64,000 nt of DNA, from contig OX345648.1 of NCBI GenBank assembly GCA_947044365.1, positions 3,042,096-3,106,095 of the forward strand. The letters run 5' to 3'. Below the pieces are notes generated by a model that was given only the letters and a program-made list of their open reading frames with translations, made no database searches and was not told where the DNA came from. A program made the position numbers and the translations under genes. Of the stretch, positions 35,866 to 48,763 are shown piece after piece; position 1 is the first letter of the stretch; each line of letters opens with the position of its first letter. The stretch comes from Petrosia ficiformis. Its lineage: Eukaryota > Porifera > Demospongiae > Haplosclerida > Petrosiidae.

Positions 35866-36449
35866 TTTTTTCTTTATATATCTTGTTTATAACTATCCCT
35901 TCAGTACGCTACAGGTATGGAAAGCCCGGTAACACAGAGCAAGAAACGTCTCCGCAGCCATTATATTGGAATTATAATTTCAATTATAATGTCACATGTT
36001 CAATTTCTGCACATGTGCAAACATTAAACAAATATCTGGATCCTGAAAGTACATTAAAATATAAAGCAAAATAGAGAACTATATTTATGTTATTAATCAA
36101 GAAATTGCTTGATGTATTAAATTTAGGGACTCTAAGAAGAGTCCCCCCAAAAGAATAATCACCAAAGCACGGGCTCAACAACAAATTGCATAATGACAAT
36201 ATTATTTACAGGCAGATACATGTATGTACATGACCATGTACAATTGTATATTGTATGTACACGTATATGTATGTAGCTAACATGTACATGTATAAATATA
36301 TACGTGCAGTACAAGCTACATGAACATTTGTACATTGTACATACGTGTATATGTAGCTAACATGTATACATGCACATGAATATTTATACATTGTACATTG
36401 TACATGTACACGTGTAGTTCAAGTGTATGTGCAGTACAACATGAATATT

Positions 36450-36620
36450 TGTAGTTTTATGGACCACGGGGCTATCCCTATATGGTTACTTTCAAAGCAT
36501 GCATGTGTAACATATATACATGATACATGTTATTGCACATATACATGTACATGACATTGTATGTACATTAATTAAAGCTCTGTTATTCCAGGGGGTTCGG
36601 TCAATTAATGGCCGTATATA
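36450..36620. repeat. Degenerate fragment of the short TIR family
   Basis: Retains tatggaccacggggctatccctat and ggttcggtcaattaatggc, with the interval filled by acatgtac-type repeats. The surrounding interval 35866-36784 holds no supported gene. Confidence 0.55.
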
Positions 36621-36784
36621 CATGTACATGTATGTAGCACATAAAGAAATGTACAGTAGGGCTACAATCGCTACAACCAACAGGACTGTATAGTGTATAC
36701 ATTACATGAAAATTAGCAAAAGGCTTAGAAACGATTAACAAATAAACAGCAGCTAAATGGGTTATAAAATTCATAAAACAAAAA

Positions 36785-37117
36785 TACTAAAGCAGCCACC
36801 CTGGCTTAGAAAAGTAACAATCAGTCACAATACACACATAGTACATGTAACAGCAGGAACCAGTAATACTAAAGCAGCCACCCTGGCTTAGAAAAGTAAC
36901 ACATAGTAAGTAACTATGTGTATAGACTGGATTAATATTGACATGATTATTTATATAATTAGTACCATGTGGGATGGATTAACATGTATCTACTAGACTG
37001 TCCACATGTGTACCACATGATATAGAACATTCAATTAGTACCATGTGGGATGGATTTACATGTATCTAGAATTTTCTAGACTGTCCACATGTGTACCACA
37101 TGATATAGACCATTCTG
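36785..37117. repeat. Two local duplications
   Basis: atactaaagcagccaccctggcttagaaaagtaac occurs at about 36786 and 36868. A ~78-bp block starting attagtaccatgtgggatgg occurs twice in tandem (about 36958-37035 and 37036-37117), the second with a small insertion. Confidence 0.8.
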
Positions 37118-38049
37118 GAAACTTTAGCTATTTAAGTGATTTCTGTAGGCAGGTTGATTTCTGTAAGAGATAGTTGTTGCTATTGTTACTTTGTTCGTTA
37201 TAATATTAATATTCTAAATAGTCAAAGTCTTTAAGAAGGATCTATCAGTGTATGTAAAATTTGCGACTCAGTTTATTTTCTCTCTCACCATCTACATGTA
37301 TCTATGATCTTTGTTTGTGTTTAACATGAATCTTACATGTTAGTTTCTAGCAAATAACATGTTAACGAAAAGCGGACTTGCAAAAAAACTAGCTATACAG
37401 TACTTATATACATGTATGTAGGGTGGAAGTGGTGTGTAATTTCATTGCTAAGGTACTATCCTAATCTTGTTTCTGTGTTTTTCAGTTTTGATACCCCCTT
37501 ATTTATTTTATTCTTGTACAATAACTAACTACACCAAACAGTAGTGGAATGCCTGTACATGTATTGTACATTGTATATATGTATGTTACTATATTATAGA
37601 TTTCTGTGTCTAATTATAATTATGTTTTACAAACTGGCTATTTTACATGTTCATAATGTGTTGAATTATTAACTTGAAAATTATGAAATTGCTGCTTACA
37701 AAAAAAGGAAAGCACTTATTACGCAAATCTCAACGAAGATTTGTTGTATTTCTGTCTTGGTACATGTACTTTTTTGTATCAACCATGGCTGTCTTTTAAC
37801 AACTCAACTTTCCAGCAAAGCAATCAAGTTACAATCTACAATTTTATAAAATGTGAGAACTAGAGGTGACAAGATTCATATGAAACACCTGGCATTAACA
37901 GTCCTGCGAATATTTACATTCTACAAACATAACTGCCATAATGTCCTTGCATGCAGTAATTTGCTCAGTCATTGTCCTGACATGCACGGATAATGGCAGA
38001 TGGCCGCCTGTTATTTCTGACTCTGAATTATCATTTCTGTGTCACTTAC
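37118..38049. other. Non-coding interval
   Basis: AT-rich, many acatgta palindromes, no supported gene. Confidence 0.5.
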
Positions 38050-38845
38050 TGCGTGCATATATACATGTATATATATAATATAATCATATATTATATAAAT
38101 ATATACATGCGATATGTTACATCACACATGACACATAGACATACATGTTTATCCACTGATTTCGGAGTCTCTTTCGAAGTTACTTTCTGTAAGAATAAAG
38201 TGACTTAGTATAAAATACATATATAAGTAACGTATTTATGAGTATCACAGTAGGGATACATATACATGTAGATGGATAAAGAGATGTGATGTAGTCTTTA
38301 ATTATTGTAGTTTAGTAAAATTTCATCATCGGTAATTTTTTATGGCCCGTAGGGCCATCCCTATGATTGTTTTCCCACGGGTTCGATGTATGTTTATATA
38401 TATATATTCTTGTGTCACCTACGCGAGTATGCGTTGTATACGCAGTTAAGGAAGTTACATCATTCCCGGGGGCTCGGTCAATTAATGGGCGTGGCACGAA
38501 AAAGAACGCGCGATCAAGCTCTACACACCAGCAGAAAGAAAGCTGTGTAGCTTACGTAGACACTGGAACTAATAGCTAGCTATTCTACCTGAAATGTATT
38601 CTTAAAGTTCTACAAGGTTCTATAAAAGGTAAACAGAGTATATAATCAAAATAATAACTATAATAGACTGTTGTGTTTCGGGCATGATAAAGTCAGCCAT
38701 GATTACTGAATGCTGGACACCATAAAGCAATCATAGGGATACTTTTTTCTCTATATACAATTGTTTAACTTTACTAAAGGCCTACTAATTACCATGCCAC
38801 TGTGGGCAGGGTTCACTGCAGCCTGAAAGCCTGGAAACAGTAGCC
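38050..38845. repeat. Segmental duplication, copy 2, including short TIR element copy 3 (38340-38745)
   Basis: Direct repeat of about 33970-34810. The contained element starts tatggcccgtagggccatcc at about 38341 and ends aaagcaatcatagggatac at about 38742. Sequence outside the element is also shared on both sides, so the whole block was copied, not just the transposon. Confidence 0.8.
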
Positions 38846-39573
38846 ATGATGCTCACAATATGAAGTACAATTTGTTTACCAGTAGTTATGACAATGTCAT
38901 TCCTACACATAAAACTACATGTATATAGATACTACTCTAGTGTGCATATCAGAAGCAGGTTTCTTAAAATTTGAAGCATGGAAACCATTTTCTATCCTGA
39001 CATAACATATAATTTGATTGGATAAACTGTTGGTAACAGGGCACAACTACTACAATTAGGCTAAGCAGACCAGACCATTCCTCCTACAAAAATTTGTGTG
39101 TAGATGGAGTTATACTTGTATTTATTGAGAAACGTTAGGCTCTAAACCCCTCCCTTCTATGACCAAGGTGCTTAGCAGGCATGCCTGCATAGACCCCTCG
39201 GCCATTGGCCACAAGAGGCAGGAAACCCTTCCAAAAATTCAAAGGTATAGGTTCTTTGTCTATTTCGTCATCAGTTCTTTTCTACTTTACTAAAAGACTA
39301 CTAATTACCTTGCCACATTAAAGAGGGTGTGGTAGCAAAGCTTTGAAGTTTTTTTTACAGGTGAAGTTACACAAGGTGCACTTACACTGTATGTACTAAG
39401 CAGCATCTCAGCTGTGAGTTGCACTTATACATGTACTTGCGACTAGTGTGAATTTGGCTACATGTATATGCAAACTAAATTTGTGTCCAAATTACCATGC
39501 CTTATGTTGTATTCATACACTGTACATACAAACATAAAAACTAATATGTACATGCAATGTTATATTATGTATA

Positions 39574-39654
<81 letters not shown>

Positions 39655-41742
39655 TAATAATTTATATATATATAATATATATTAGGGCTGGAACGAAGGT
39701 TGCAAAACAACATTCAAAGCAATAAAAACAATATTCAAAGGTTCGCATGTATTTTTATCAACTATTATTGCTTTATAACAAGCACTAGTCTTGTTCCTGT
39801 CACTGTTTCTACTTGGATTCAGCCAACAACACAGCCTCAACTTTACAGGAACACACCCACATTCTTCACTAGAAGTACACATATTCAAAATATCAAAGCG
39901 AGTGTGGCAAAGCTTTGAAGGTAGAAATTCAGCTAAAAATGTGCAGCAAACAATCAGAGGTTCGAACATTCAAACCTTTTACCCCACCCTCATATATGTA
40001 TATAAACATATAATGTCATATATACAATGTATATACATACATTGGTTTTATAGGAATAATATTTAATTACATATGTACCTTTTCTTTCTTTTGATGTCTA
40101 GCTTCATTTAAATGCTTCATCTGTTTTTTCGTTAGTCCCATTTTTCTTCAGAAAAAAGGTTAATCAATAATAATAATAATTATACTTTTTGTAATTCAAC
40201 ACAATCATGTGACAATGTGATTTTGTTGTCACATGACATTGACAACAAAATTTAACCATTTATTTTAGACATGCAAATTTTAGTTAATTAATAAAATAAA
40301 GGGTTCTTGAACAATTCTGAAAGCATATACTCAGAGATAAATTTCGAAAATCAAAAATTTTAATAGATGTTATGGAAAGGGTTGCTAAATAAATCTTTTT
40401 GTTGTCTTATTGCAGTAGTTTGAAGTACTATTTCGGGAATCATTTTATTGAACTTTAAAGAGTCAGAGATAAAAAGTGACAATTTTGATGAAGAAAATGT
40501 CTTTTTTGCTGTACATGTATATACTCAAAAAGGAATTTTAAGCTGATTGAATATCAAAAGTAGAAGGAAATCATGAAGAATCATCCAAAAAAGATGAAGC
40601 TGTTGGACAGTAATCATAATTTATCAATACTGAACAAATATATATGTGTTCGCCTCACATTGATTCAGTGAACACAGTATGTCTTTCCCATCATATTGCA
40701 GAGGGGTTGGGTCTGGTTATATGAGACTAGGAGCAGATTGTGTAATGCATGTAGGGGTCTGAGGCATGTTGTCCCATACACTCACAGAAAATTTTGGATT
40801 CCAGGTTCTAGAGGCATCCATGATTACAGCAGCATAGCATTACTATTATTACAGAACACAGGGCTTGCAAATTTTACACCAACCCCCATGAACAGCTTAT
40901 TACAACATCAAACAAAAGGGCTACATAATAATATATGTCTATATAGTCCTCTCAGAGGCTCTGATTGTATAATGTTAGGTGTTTATATGTACTATATTTT
41001 ACCTTTTTCCGCTTTGTTGTAGAGTCTTGACAAAAAAGTTCTATAATCCTTATAATATTATACTTATCACAAGGATACCGCATATAATAACTCTAATCTC
41101 CTCCCACAGTAATTCGTTCATTTAGAAATAAAGTGTAATAATTCGTCACCACTATTATCTAAGTCTATTCTACCGATAGACGTGCAAAATTTATGTAAAT
41201 ACCATTTTTATTACCGATAGACATACACATTTTTGTAAAAATATTATTATAAAATGGACGATTCTTGAACAACAACGCATCCAAGAACACTCTTTCTAAT
41301 AAAAGGTAAATAAAAGTAAATTTCGCAGATACGAAGTACAAACAAGATACATTAGCAAACTATCTCAAATGTAATAGAGAGTTTTTATCCTAAAAATGTA
41401 AACCCACTGATAAATTCCATTGTCAGAAATCTGAAAATTCAATAAATTGTTACAACAAAAGTAAAGACTTATTTTTAAAAATCTCTCTATTTTGTAAATT
41501 GTATTTTTGCAGTAGCTTGATATCTGAATTTCTATGTCAATACAATGATTCTTCATGACTTTATTACACTTCAAAGTTTGCAACATCGGAAACTTCTTTT
41601 GCAAATAACTCAAAAACTAAACACAAATTTGATAGAAAGTATATTTAGACAAACACTTTTTCTGAAATGTAGAATTGAATTCTGCAGTAAAAAAAGAAAT
41701 CGAGACTAACGCCCACGCTCATTAGGTTTACAAGGTTAAGAC
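38846..41742. other. Non-coding interval with long (TA)n tract
   Basis: A (ta)n microsatellite spans about 39571-39675. Short open frames around 39700-40066 and 40696-41022 show no recognisable family. No supported gene. Confidence 0.5.
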
Positions 41743-41982
41743 GTATGGATAGGTGTCCGTAAATATACTATTTATTCCGATCATCGCCGGGGTGTCCGAA
41801 TTTCATTTTTGCAAGCTTATAACTCCAAGACCAAGCAAGCGATCGTCATGAAACTTGTTATGCAGAGATATTACTTAGTAGACTTTCTTACTATGGTGTA
41901 GTAATTCCAGTTGCAGTGGTAGAGAGAGCGCTATAGCGTCAGAGAATTGGTGGTGTCCGATAATTGACTCTTTACTCTAATT
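41743..41982. repeat. Interspersed repeat, copy 3
   Basis: Contains ttgcaagcttataactccaagaccaagcaagcgatcgtcatg and gtagagagagcgctatagcg, the inverse of sequence at 14808-14975, and shares its beginning with 30060-30170. It is the least interrupted of the three copies. Confidence 0.8.
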
Positions 41983-42093
41983 ACATTCATGATCATCTAC
42001 ACACCCTTTCCTGTAATCCTGTTGTCAGTGTTGTGTTATTAAATAATAATAATTATTGTATAATGTATAATGTATAATGGGCGTGGTATAACA

Positions 42094-45000
42094 ATGGCAG
42101 AAGTATCAATTGATCCAGAACAACAGCGTGTCTTCTATGGTTTTGTGAGAGAGTTTGTGGTATGTAGTTGTTATTGTATTGTTGTAAAGATTATGAGTTC
42201 GTTTGTGTTTAGGTACTACCTAATTAAATATAGCATTATGGTAGGTGTAAACAAAACAAAAAAGATCTATGTACCAATAAAGGAATATAAATTTAAAGAA
42301 ATCTATCGAAGGGGATCATGTGAGATATCCAACTCTGTAGGCACAAGTAATGGGTGCATGGACACAATGTATTTTTATTGTGAATCTGACGTATTACACT
42401 TGCTATGCTCAGGGGCCCTTGCAACGTATGACCACTCTAGGGGCTCTTGCGACGTATGACTTATGCCACTCTTGTTATTAGGTAAACAATCATATCAGAT
42501 TTCATAACGGTACCATGAGAAGGATGTCTCGTAACATTTTTAGATCACATCGTAGACAATATTCCTTACTATAATAACTTTAAATAAACAATTCTTATAA
42601 TTAGCACCTCAGTTTTTACCTTTTAATTAGGTAGCAACTGGCAAATGTACCCAAGATTAGCTGTTTGATTTCACTCTTCTTAAATTCCATTGTTTGCACC
42701 TCAATAAATTCATGGGAATTTAGACAGTGGTTTTACTGTGTCAATATACATGTATATATATATATATATAATATACATGTATATTATCACACAGCAGCTG
42801 CGAGTGGAGTAGAAGATTCCTTCATCCAAACTCAAGGGTTGTACGTGGTCTTCTGTATAGTTGCGTGTATGTTTATCTCCTGTATTATCCTTTAAACTGT
42901 AACTTACATGCAAGTCTACATGGGTGAAATGAGTTAGCTAACCTCCTTGATAGGGAGTTTCCACATTAAGGTATAATTAGTAGAGCTTAATTCATGCAAT
43001 GTGCTACAATACGGCAACTAGAAGACCCTCTGAACTAACTTGCTCTGTGAAAGGCCTATCATTCATCCATAGGAAAAGGAGCCCATTCCCAGGACCCCTG
43101 ATCACCAAATATTGAGAAATGGATGTCACCGGACATATGTCAGAATCCGAGCACCCTGAGTAAATTTGGACTCCGTGGGGAAAGGATCTGTCTTGCTCTG
43201 CTTAATGTGAATTCACAACATGGACGGATCATTGTGGCTATCTACTGCTACATTTGAAATTGTGAGGTGGGCTCCTGGCTTGAAATTTTCCCATGATGGC
43301 TCTGTAAATTCTGCTGCCCTCAAAAATCCAAAGAAACCTAAGCAGTATGTGACTTTGCATCTGCCATGAAACTCACTCCATACCTTTAACAGCTGATGCA
43401 GAATTAAAGGAGTAATTGGTAGGTGGGCACGCCAGTCTCAGCTTGAGCTCGCTTGATCTTTTCATTGCAGATTCCAGGCTGGGAAAAGAGGTGTTTGCAA
43501 AGGAATCTAGCAGACTTGGGGCTATTTGGCCATACCATATATTGGTGAAAAATGATTTTACTTCAGACCTTAGGAGCTGAGTAGGGTAGCAAAGTAGCAT
43601 AAGGACACTTCAGACAGGGAATGGGTGGGCATATGCTAAGGCAGAGCAATAAGATGTGTATCTCTTGGGAGCTGTAATATATGCCTTCTGTGTAGAGGAT
43701 GCTAGACCCTTTCCAAGAATTAAAGAGAGTGTTTTGGAGCAATTGGATGGGCTACAGCAAGGAAATAATAGAATACATGACAACTAAGCAGGGAAGCAAA
43801 GCGTATTAGATGAGACAACTGGGTGGAGGTTAGGGGTGGGCGATATACTAGTTTTAGTAACTATTTTCAATATTTATATTTAATAAATGGTATTATATCA
43901 GCATCTAATTTAACCAGTATATCGAAATATTTGGTATACCTGGTAGTTCAAATTAAAAAAATCATACCCATTGTCTTTTACTTCGCTCAGATGATATGAG
44001 GCCCCTCATTAGCATTCAGAGGCTATTGTCTTGTGACAACATTGGATGCACTGTGTCTCCACAATTTGCTGTTTCTTTGAGAATCACCCATCTAATGTCT
44101 GTTGTGTTTTAGACTGAATTAGGTTATATGTATTTATATGGAGAGGAGGTGCTGCCTGTAATGAGACCATCTTTTGCAAGTACATGTAGGTTGCTTAGTC
44201 TCACATGGCCAACATGTTGCTAAAGTGAGGAAACCTCTAGGGAAACTATGATAAGATTTGTAAGAATTTTGGCTGTGCCAGTCAATACAGATTTTTCCAT
44301 AATGCATGAATCTGAAAGTTTTCCATGTCACCACCATTGACAATTGCTCAAAGTTTTCTTTTCAATGCTGTATTTATTTATCTTCTCCTTCATTAATTAT
44401 TTTGTTTCTGATTCAAAATATTTCTTAGTTATTTGCTAAAACTGTAATACTAAAACGTCAAAAGTATATATGTTTGAGATATATAAACACTGGGGATGTA
44501 TAATTTTTTCATGATTGTCATTATATAACACATTAAATTTTTTACCATAACCTTCCTAGTTTTTAAACTTCCTATTGAACAATTTTGTGTAATTACGATA
44601 CCAATAAAACATGGCTTTTAGAACTAGCAATAATCCGGCTTCCTATGGACATTACACTCACACAGGTGTGCTAAATACAATAATTATATTCAATAATATT
44701 ATCACCTTATATATGTTTATCTTTAATATACACAGATTAGTCTTATTCTTGGTATTTGTTTTTATACTGTATCTTACACCATTGTCAGTTATTTCAGAAG
44801 AAATCGGGATAGAGATGATCCTATTATTAGTGAGTTAAGAATTAACCAGCTAATCTATTAAATGTTTGAATGGGTAAATATACAAAATTACACAAGTACA
44901 TGTATATACGTATACTTGTATATACATTCTACATAATTACATGTATATAAAAATACATGTACTTCTTTTACAATAAGGAAGTTTTCTGTGTCTTATGTCA

Positions 45001-45978
45001 TGGCACTTTATGATATAATCATTAAAAGACATGATATAATATGACATATATGCTATTTAGTATTTAACATGTTGTACTTTTTTTAAAACTGGATGCCTAT
45101 ATAACAGAGTTTTTGATAAATTTTGAATCATGGGCCAAATCGGCTTAACAATGGTTAGTGTGTCAGCCATTGGGAAAACAGCTTAAACCGATTAACAAAC
45201 TGTTAATGCTGTTAGTGATAATATAATCATAATTAACTGTGCGACTGGCCCAAAGAGAGAACTGTCCATTGCCAAATAAGAAGCTGATTGGGCCAATGGT
45301 GCACCATATGAGCTTATCAAAAACACTGATATATAATGAATCTATATACAGGCTTTCACCAATGATGACCTTTGGATAGAAACATGTATAATATCAGAAA
45401 GTATGATAGCACTTTCTATGTAGAGATGGCCTGGAAAACATAGCCTCCTATATATATATTTCATTTGCAAATGATGAGCTGAAATAACGTATGCTGGAAA
45501 GTCTTGATAGACACATACCTTCTAATATCGTTTGTCAAGTAGAGAACCGTCAAGTGGTAAAACTGCAAAATTTTTCACCATAATATTTTTTTTCAGTAAA
45601 ATACATTTCTACATTTGGGAAGTTTAAAGCAGTTCTAGCACAAATACAAATTCATTTTAAGTTAAATTCACGGAAACAATTTTCATACTGTTTTGTTTCT
45701 TGACCTAGTCAACAAATACTTTCAGCCACTACAGCAATCTGCTTAGAACGCCATTTGCAATTGACCATGCCCATTAATTAAGATGAATCCAGGTCAGATG
45801 CTGTTTTCCGTAGATAAGTTTTATTATTTGTCACAATGCATTATACATATACTTTGCATCATAACAACAAATATTGAAAAATAATAGATTTATTATATCT
45901 TTTCTCATCTCTTTGGTATTAGCAGGAGCCCATGAAAAAAAAAACGGTTTTTTCATGGGCTCCTGGTATTAGCTATTG

Positions 45979-46036
<58 letters not shown>

Positions 46037-48716
46037 ATTACAGTAATATAAAATTTCCCAACATCATTAATTTTTAATTCCCCCAAAACTTTAATCTGCA
46101 TGGGAGAGATACATGTAGGTATGGGAGAAAGTTAACAAATTACTCTATCAATAGTAATCTATACTGAAGTGTCATTCAAAAAAAGAAAAGAAACAGTAAT
46201 AATTGCAAAAACATTTTTTTAATGAAAGAGCATGTAGGACCAGATATCAAAACCAAAAAGCAAACGAACAAGATTGGGATAATACCTTAGCAACAAAATT
46301 AAACTAACCACTCCAATATAACAACCCTACATAAGTATAGATTCTTTGTGTTTACCTTTTATACTCTAGCTGTACTTATGTAGGCATGGAAGTGATTATG
46401 TTGCTGAGGTACCGAATTTCAAGCTTGCTCGTGTCCTTTTTTAGTTAAAGAAGTATTTGATATCAACATTTATGTGTGTATCAAGACTTATCTGTATGTA
46501 AGATTTCTGCTCATCACTTAGAACTAAAATGTACTAGCCATTAGGGACAGGACGTTAGCATGGGCGTAACATTGGCATGGTCGCCTAACCATAGGATCTG
46601 AGCAGCTCAAAAAATGACTGTGCCTTGACATATGAAATGTATTTAATTTCTGAAAAGAAAGCTTATGTATTACTAGTAGTAGCATTATTCTGAGATACTT
46701 TAATAAACTGCTTCACTTGTATGTATTTACTATGATGACATCTATGCTTTTAGGTACACATTCTACCATATATGTATAGTAAACTAACATACATAGAAAT
46801 AATTATAGTGTTGTTTGCATTCTTTAACCAAGAGAATAAGTAATCACTTAACAGCATAATCAGAAAGTATTATAATACACATTTAGTATATACTTTCTAT
46901 GTAGGGAGGTATTGATTTTGATAAACATCCAAATTCTATGAAATGCTGATGTACTGCAATTACAATAATAAATTATTAATAAACTTTATACAATAGATAC
47001 ATGTATAATCATTGCAGTTTAATTATGGAAGTATAAAACATGCATGAAAAGCACATTATTTGCACACAGAACAAGCTCATTTGGTTGTTTTACTGTCCTT
47101 TTATTTGTGTAATAGTATGTTTATAGATAATTATGTTGAGCTATTTTTTATGCTGTAACTTGCAAACAGGGATCACATAACTGTTTATCAAGATTTGATT
47201 AGGTCTGCTGTCATGTGTGACAGCATTAACATAGTAGTGGAATTGTAATTATGACAGTATAACAAAATTATGTTAATGATAATTAATTATATACTTGTAA
47301 TTATGTACTTCTTTGTATCTATTTTTTAGGAGAAGACACTGCTGTATATATGATAACGTAAGTTGTGATGTGCGAATATTACATGTATATGCAATGTATA
47401 TAAAGTTTTGAATAAGTATCAGTTGTATACCAAGTGACCAAGGTGAAGGTTTCTACTGAGTATCAGTACCGAAAGTTGATAAATCAGTAAAACTGTAACA
47501 CTGTGTAGTGAATTGTACTGTCTATCATGCATGAACACATATAAAAAGCAGTAACTATGCAAATCTTTGTGCATAGCAATAGTACGCATGGTTTCATTAA
47601 TGTATGGATTTCTAGAATCTACAGAGCTGACTGAAAAACCACAGTTACAAAATATTTAAGACAGCTTGTCATGACAACAAGAGAACTATGAAAATTATCT
47701 TATGCTATGTTATTGCAAAAATTATATTAATGAGCATAACATGTTTGGTTGAATATCATTTAAAGCATCTGAGTCAATTCTAAATCACTATTTTTCATTA
47801 AGTTCTCTTCTGTATATTGTGTAATACATCATTGCCTACTTCTCTACACTATTATAATATTCGACCATTAACAAGTTTTTATTTAATACTTAACTACACA
47901 TGCAAGTGTGGTTGTATATATTTATACATATATTTCTTTCTTTATTATTGTCTTATGTCTTTACACAGTACAATGTTATGTTCTATTGCTGTTACTGTTA
48001 GCCTAGGTGCTATGGTACTGCTCCCCTCATCAATCATCAGTAATGAAATCAGACACTTATACCCTCATACCTATTATGTAAAATGGTTGAATACATCTCT
48101 AATAACAGGTTAGCATGATTACGCACATACACATTTGCAAGGAATTTGCTGCTTCAATAAAAAAAACTACATTGCCAAAGGTTGTATAATTTCATTTCTG
48201 CTTAAAAAGTGTGTCTTTACTGATAAACTGCATACCTAAAGAAGGCCCAAAAGGCCGAAACATCTTTTGGCAGATGTTTACTTAGTATACACAAATTCAC
48301 ACAGACACAGACAGACAATACAATTTGAGTAACTCTCCACCCCTTCAAGAATTAATAAAATATAATGTGACACTTTTTGAAATTGTGTGCCTGATAGGTC
48401 CATAAAAACTTTATAGTTGAAACTTTTCAGACTGTAACTGAAGAGAAGATCTTCCAGCACTCCATAGATGTGAAAACCAAGCTTCACTACTCCAGAAAAA
48501 ATACAATGTAGTTTTTAAAAATCATTCGGCTTGGTAGTGCCCGATACGTATAGCAATCTTCCAGTTTGAACGCTTATAATTTGGATTTTCTGCAACAACT
48601 TTTGGTTAAATGTTTTGGAAATCCTTTGAAGATACAACCAAGTATGTAGTGTGTGATGTAAGTGTGCATTTAGCATTTACAAACGGTTAAAGTATACATG
48701 TACATGTACGTATATA

Positions 48717-48763
<47 letters not shown>

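Noticed and set aside
36206..36680. CRISPR-like or regulatory array of acatgta palindromes
   Set aside because: Irregular spacing and simple-sequence character; such palindromes are spread over the whole window.
42160..42459. Continuation of the first LMBR1 exon as a 129-aa ORF
   Set aside because: The family alignment requires splicing at the gtatgt at 42160; the downstream frame does not resemble LMBR1.
43373..43600. 75-aa minus-strand ORF in LMBR1 intron 1
   Set aside because: No motif and no splice support; probably a chance ORF or an old transposon fragment.
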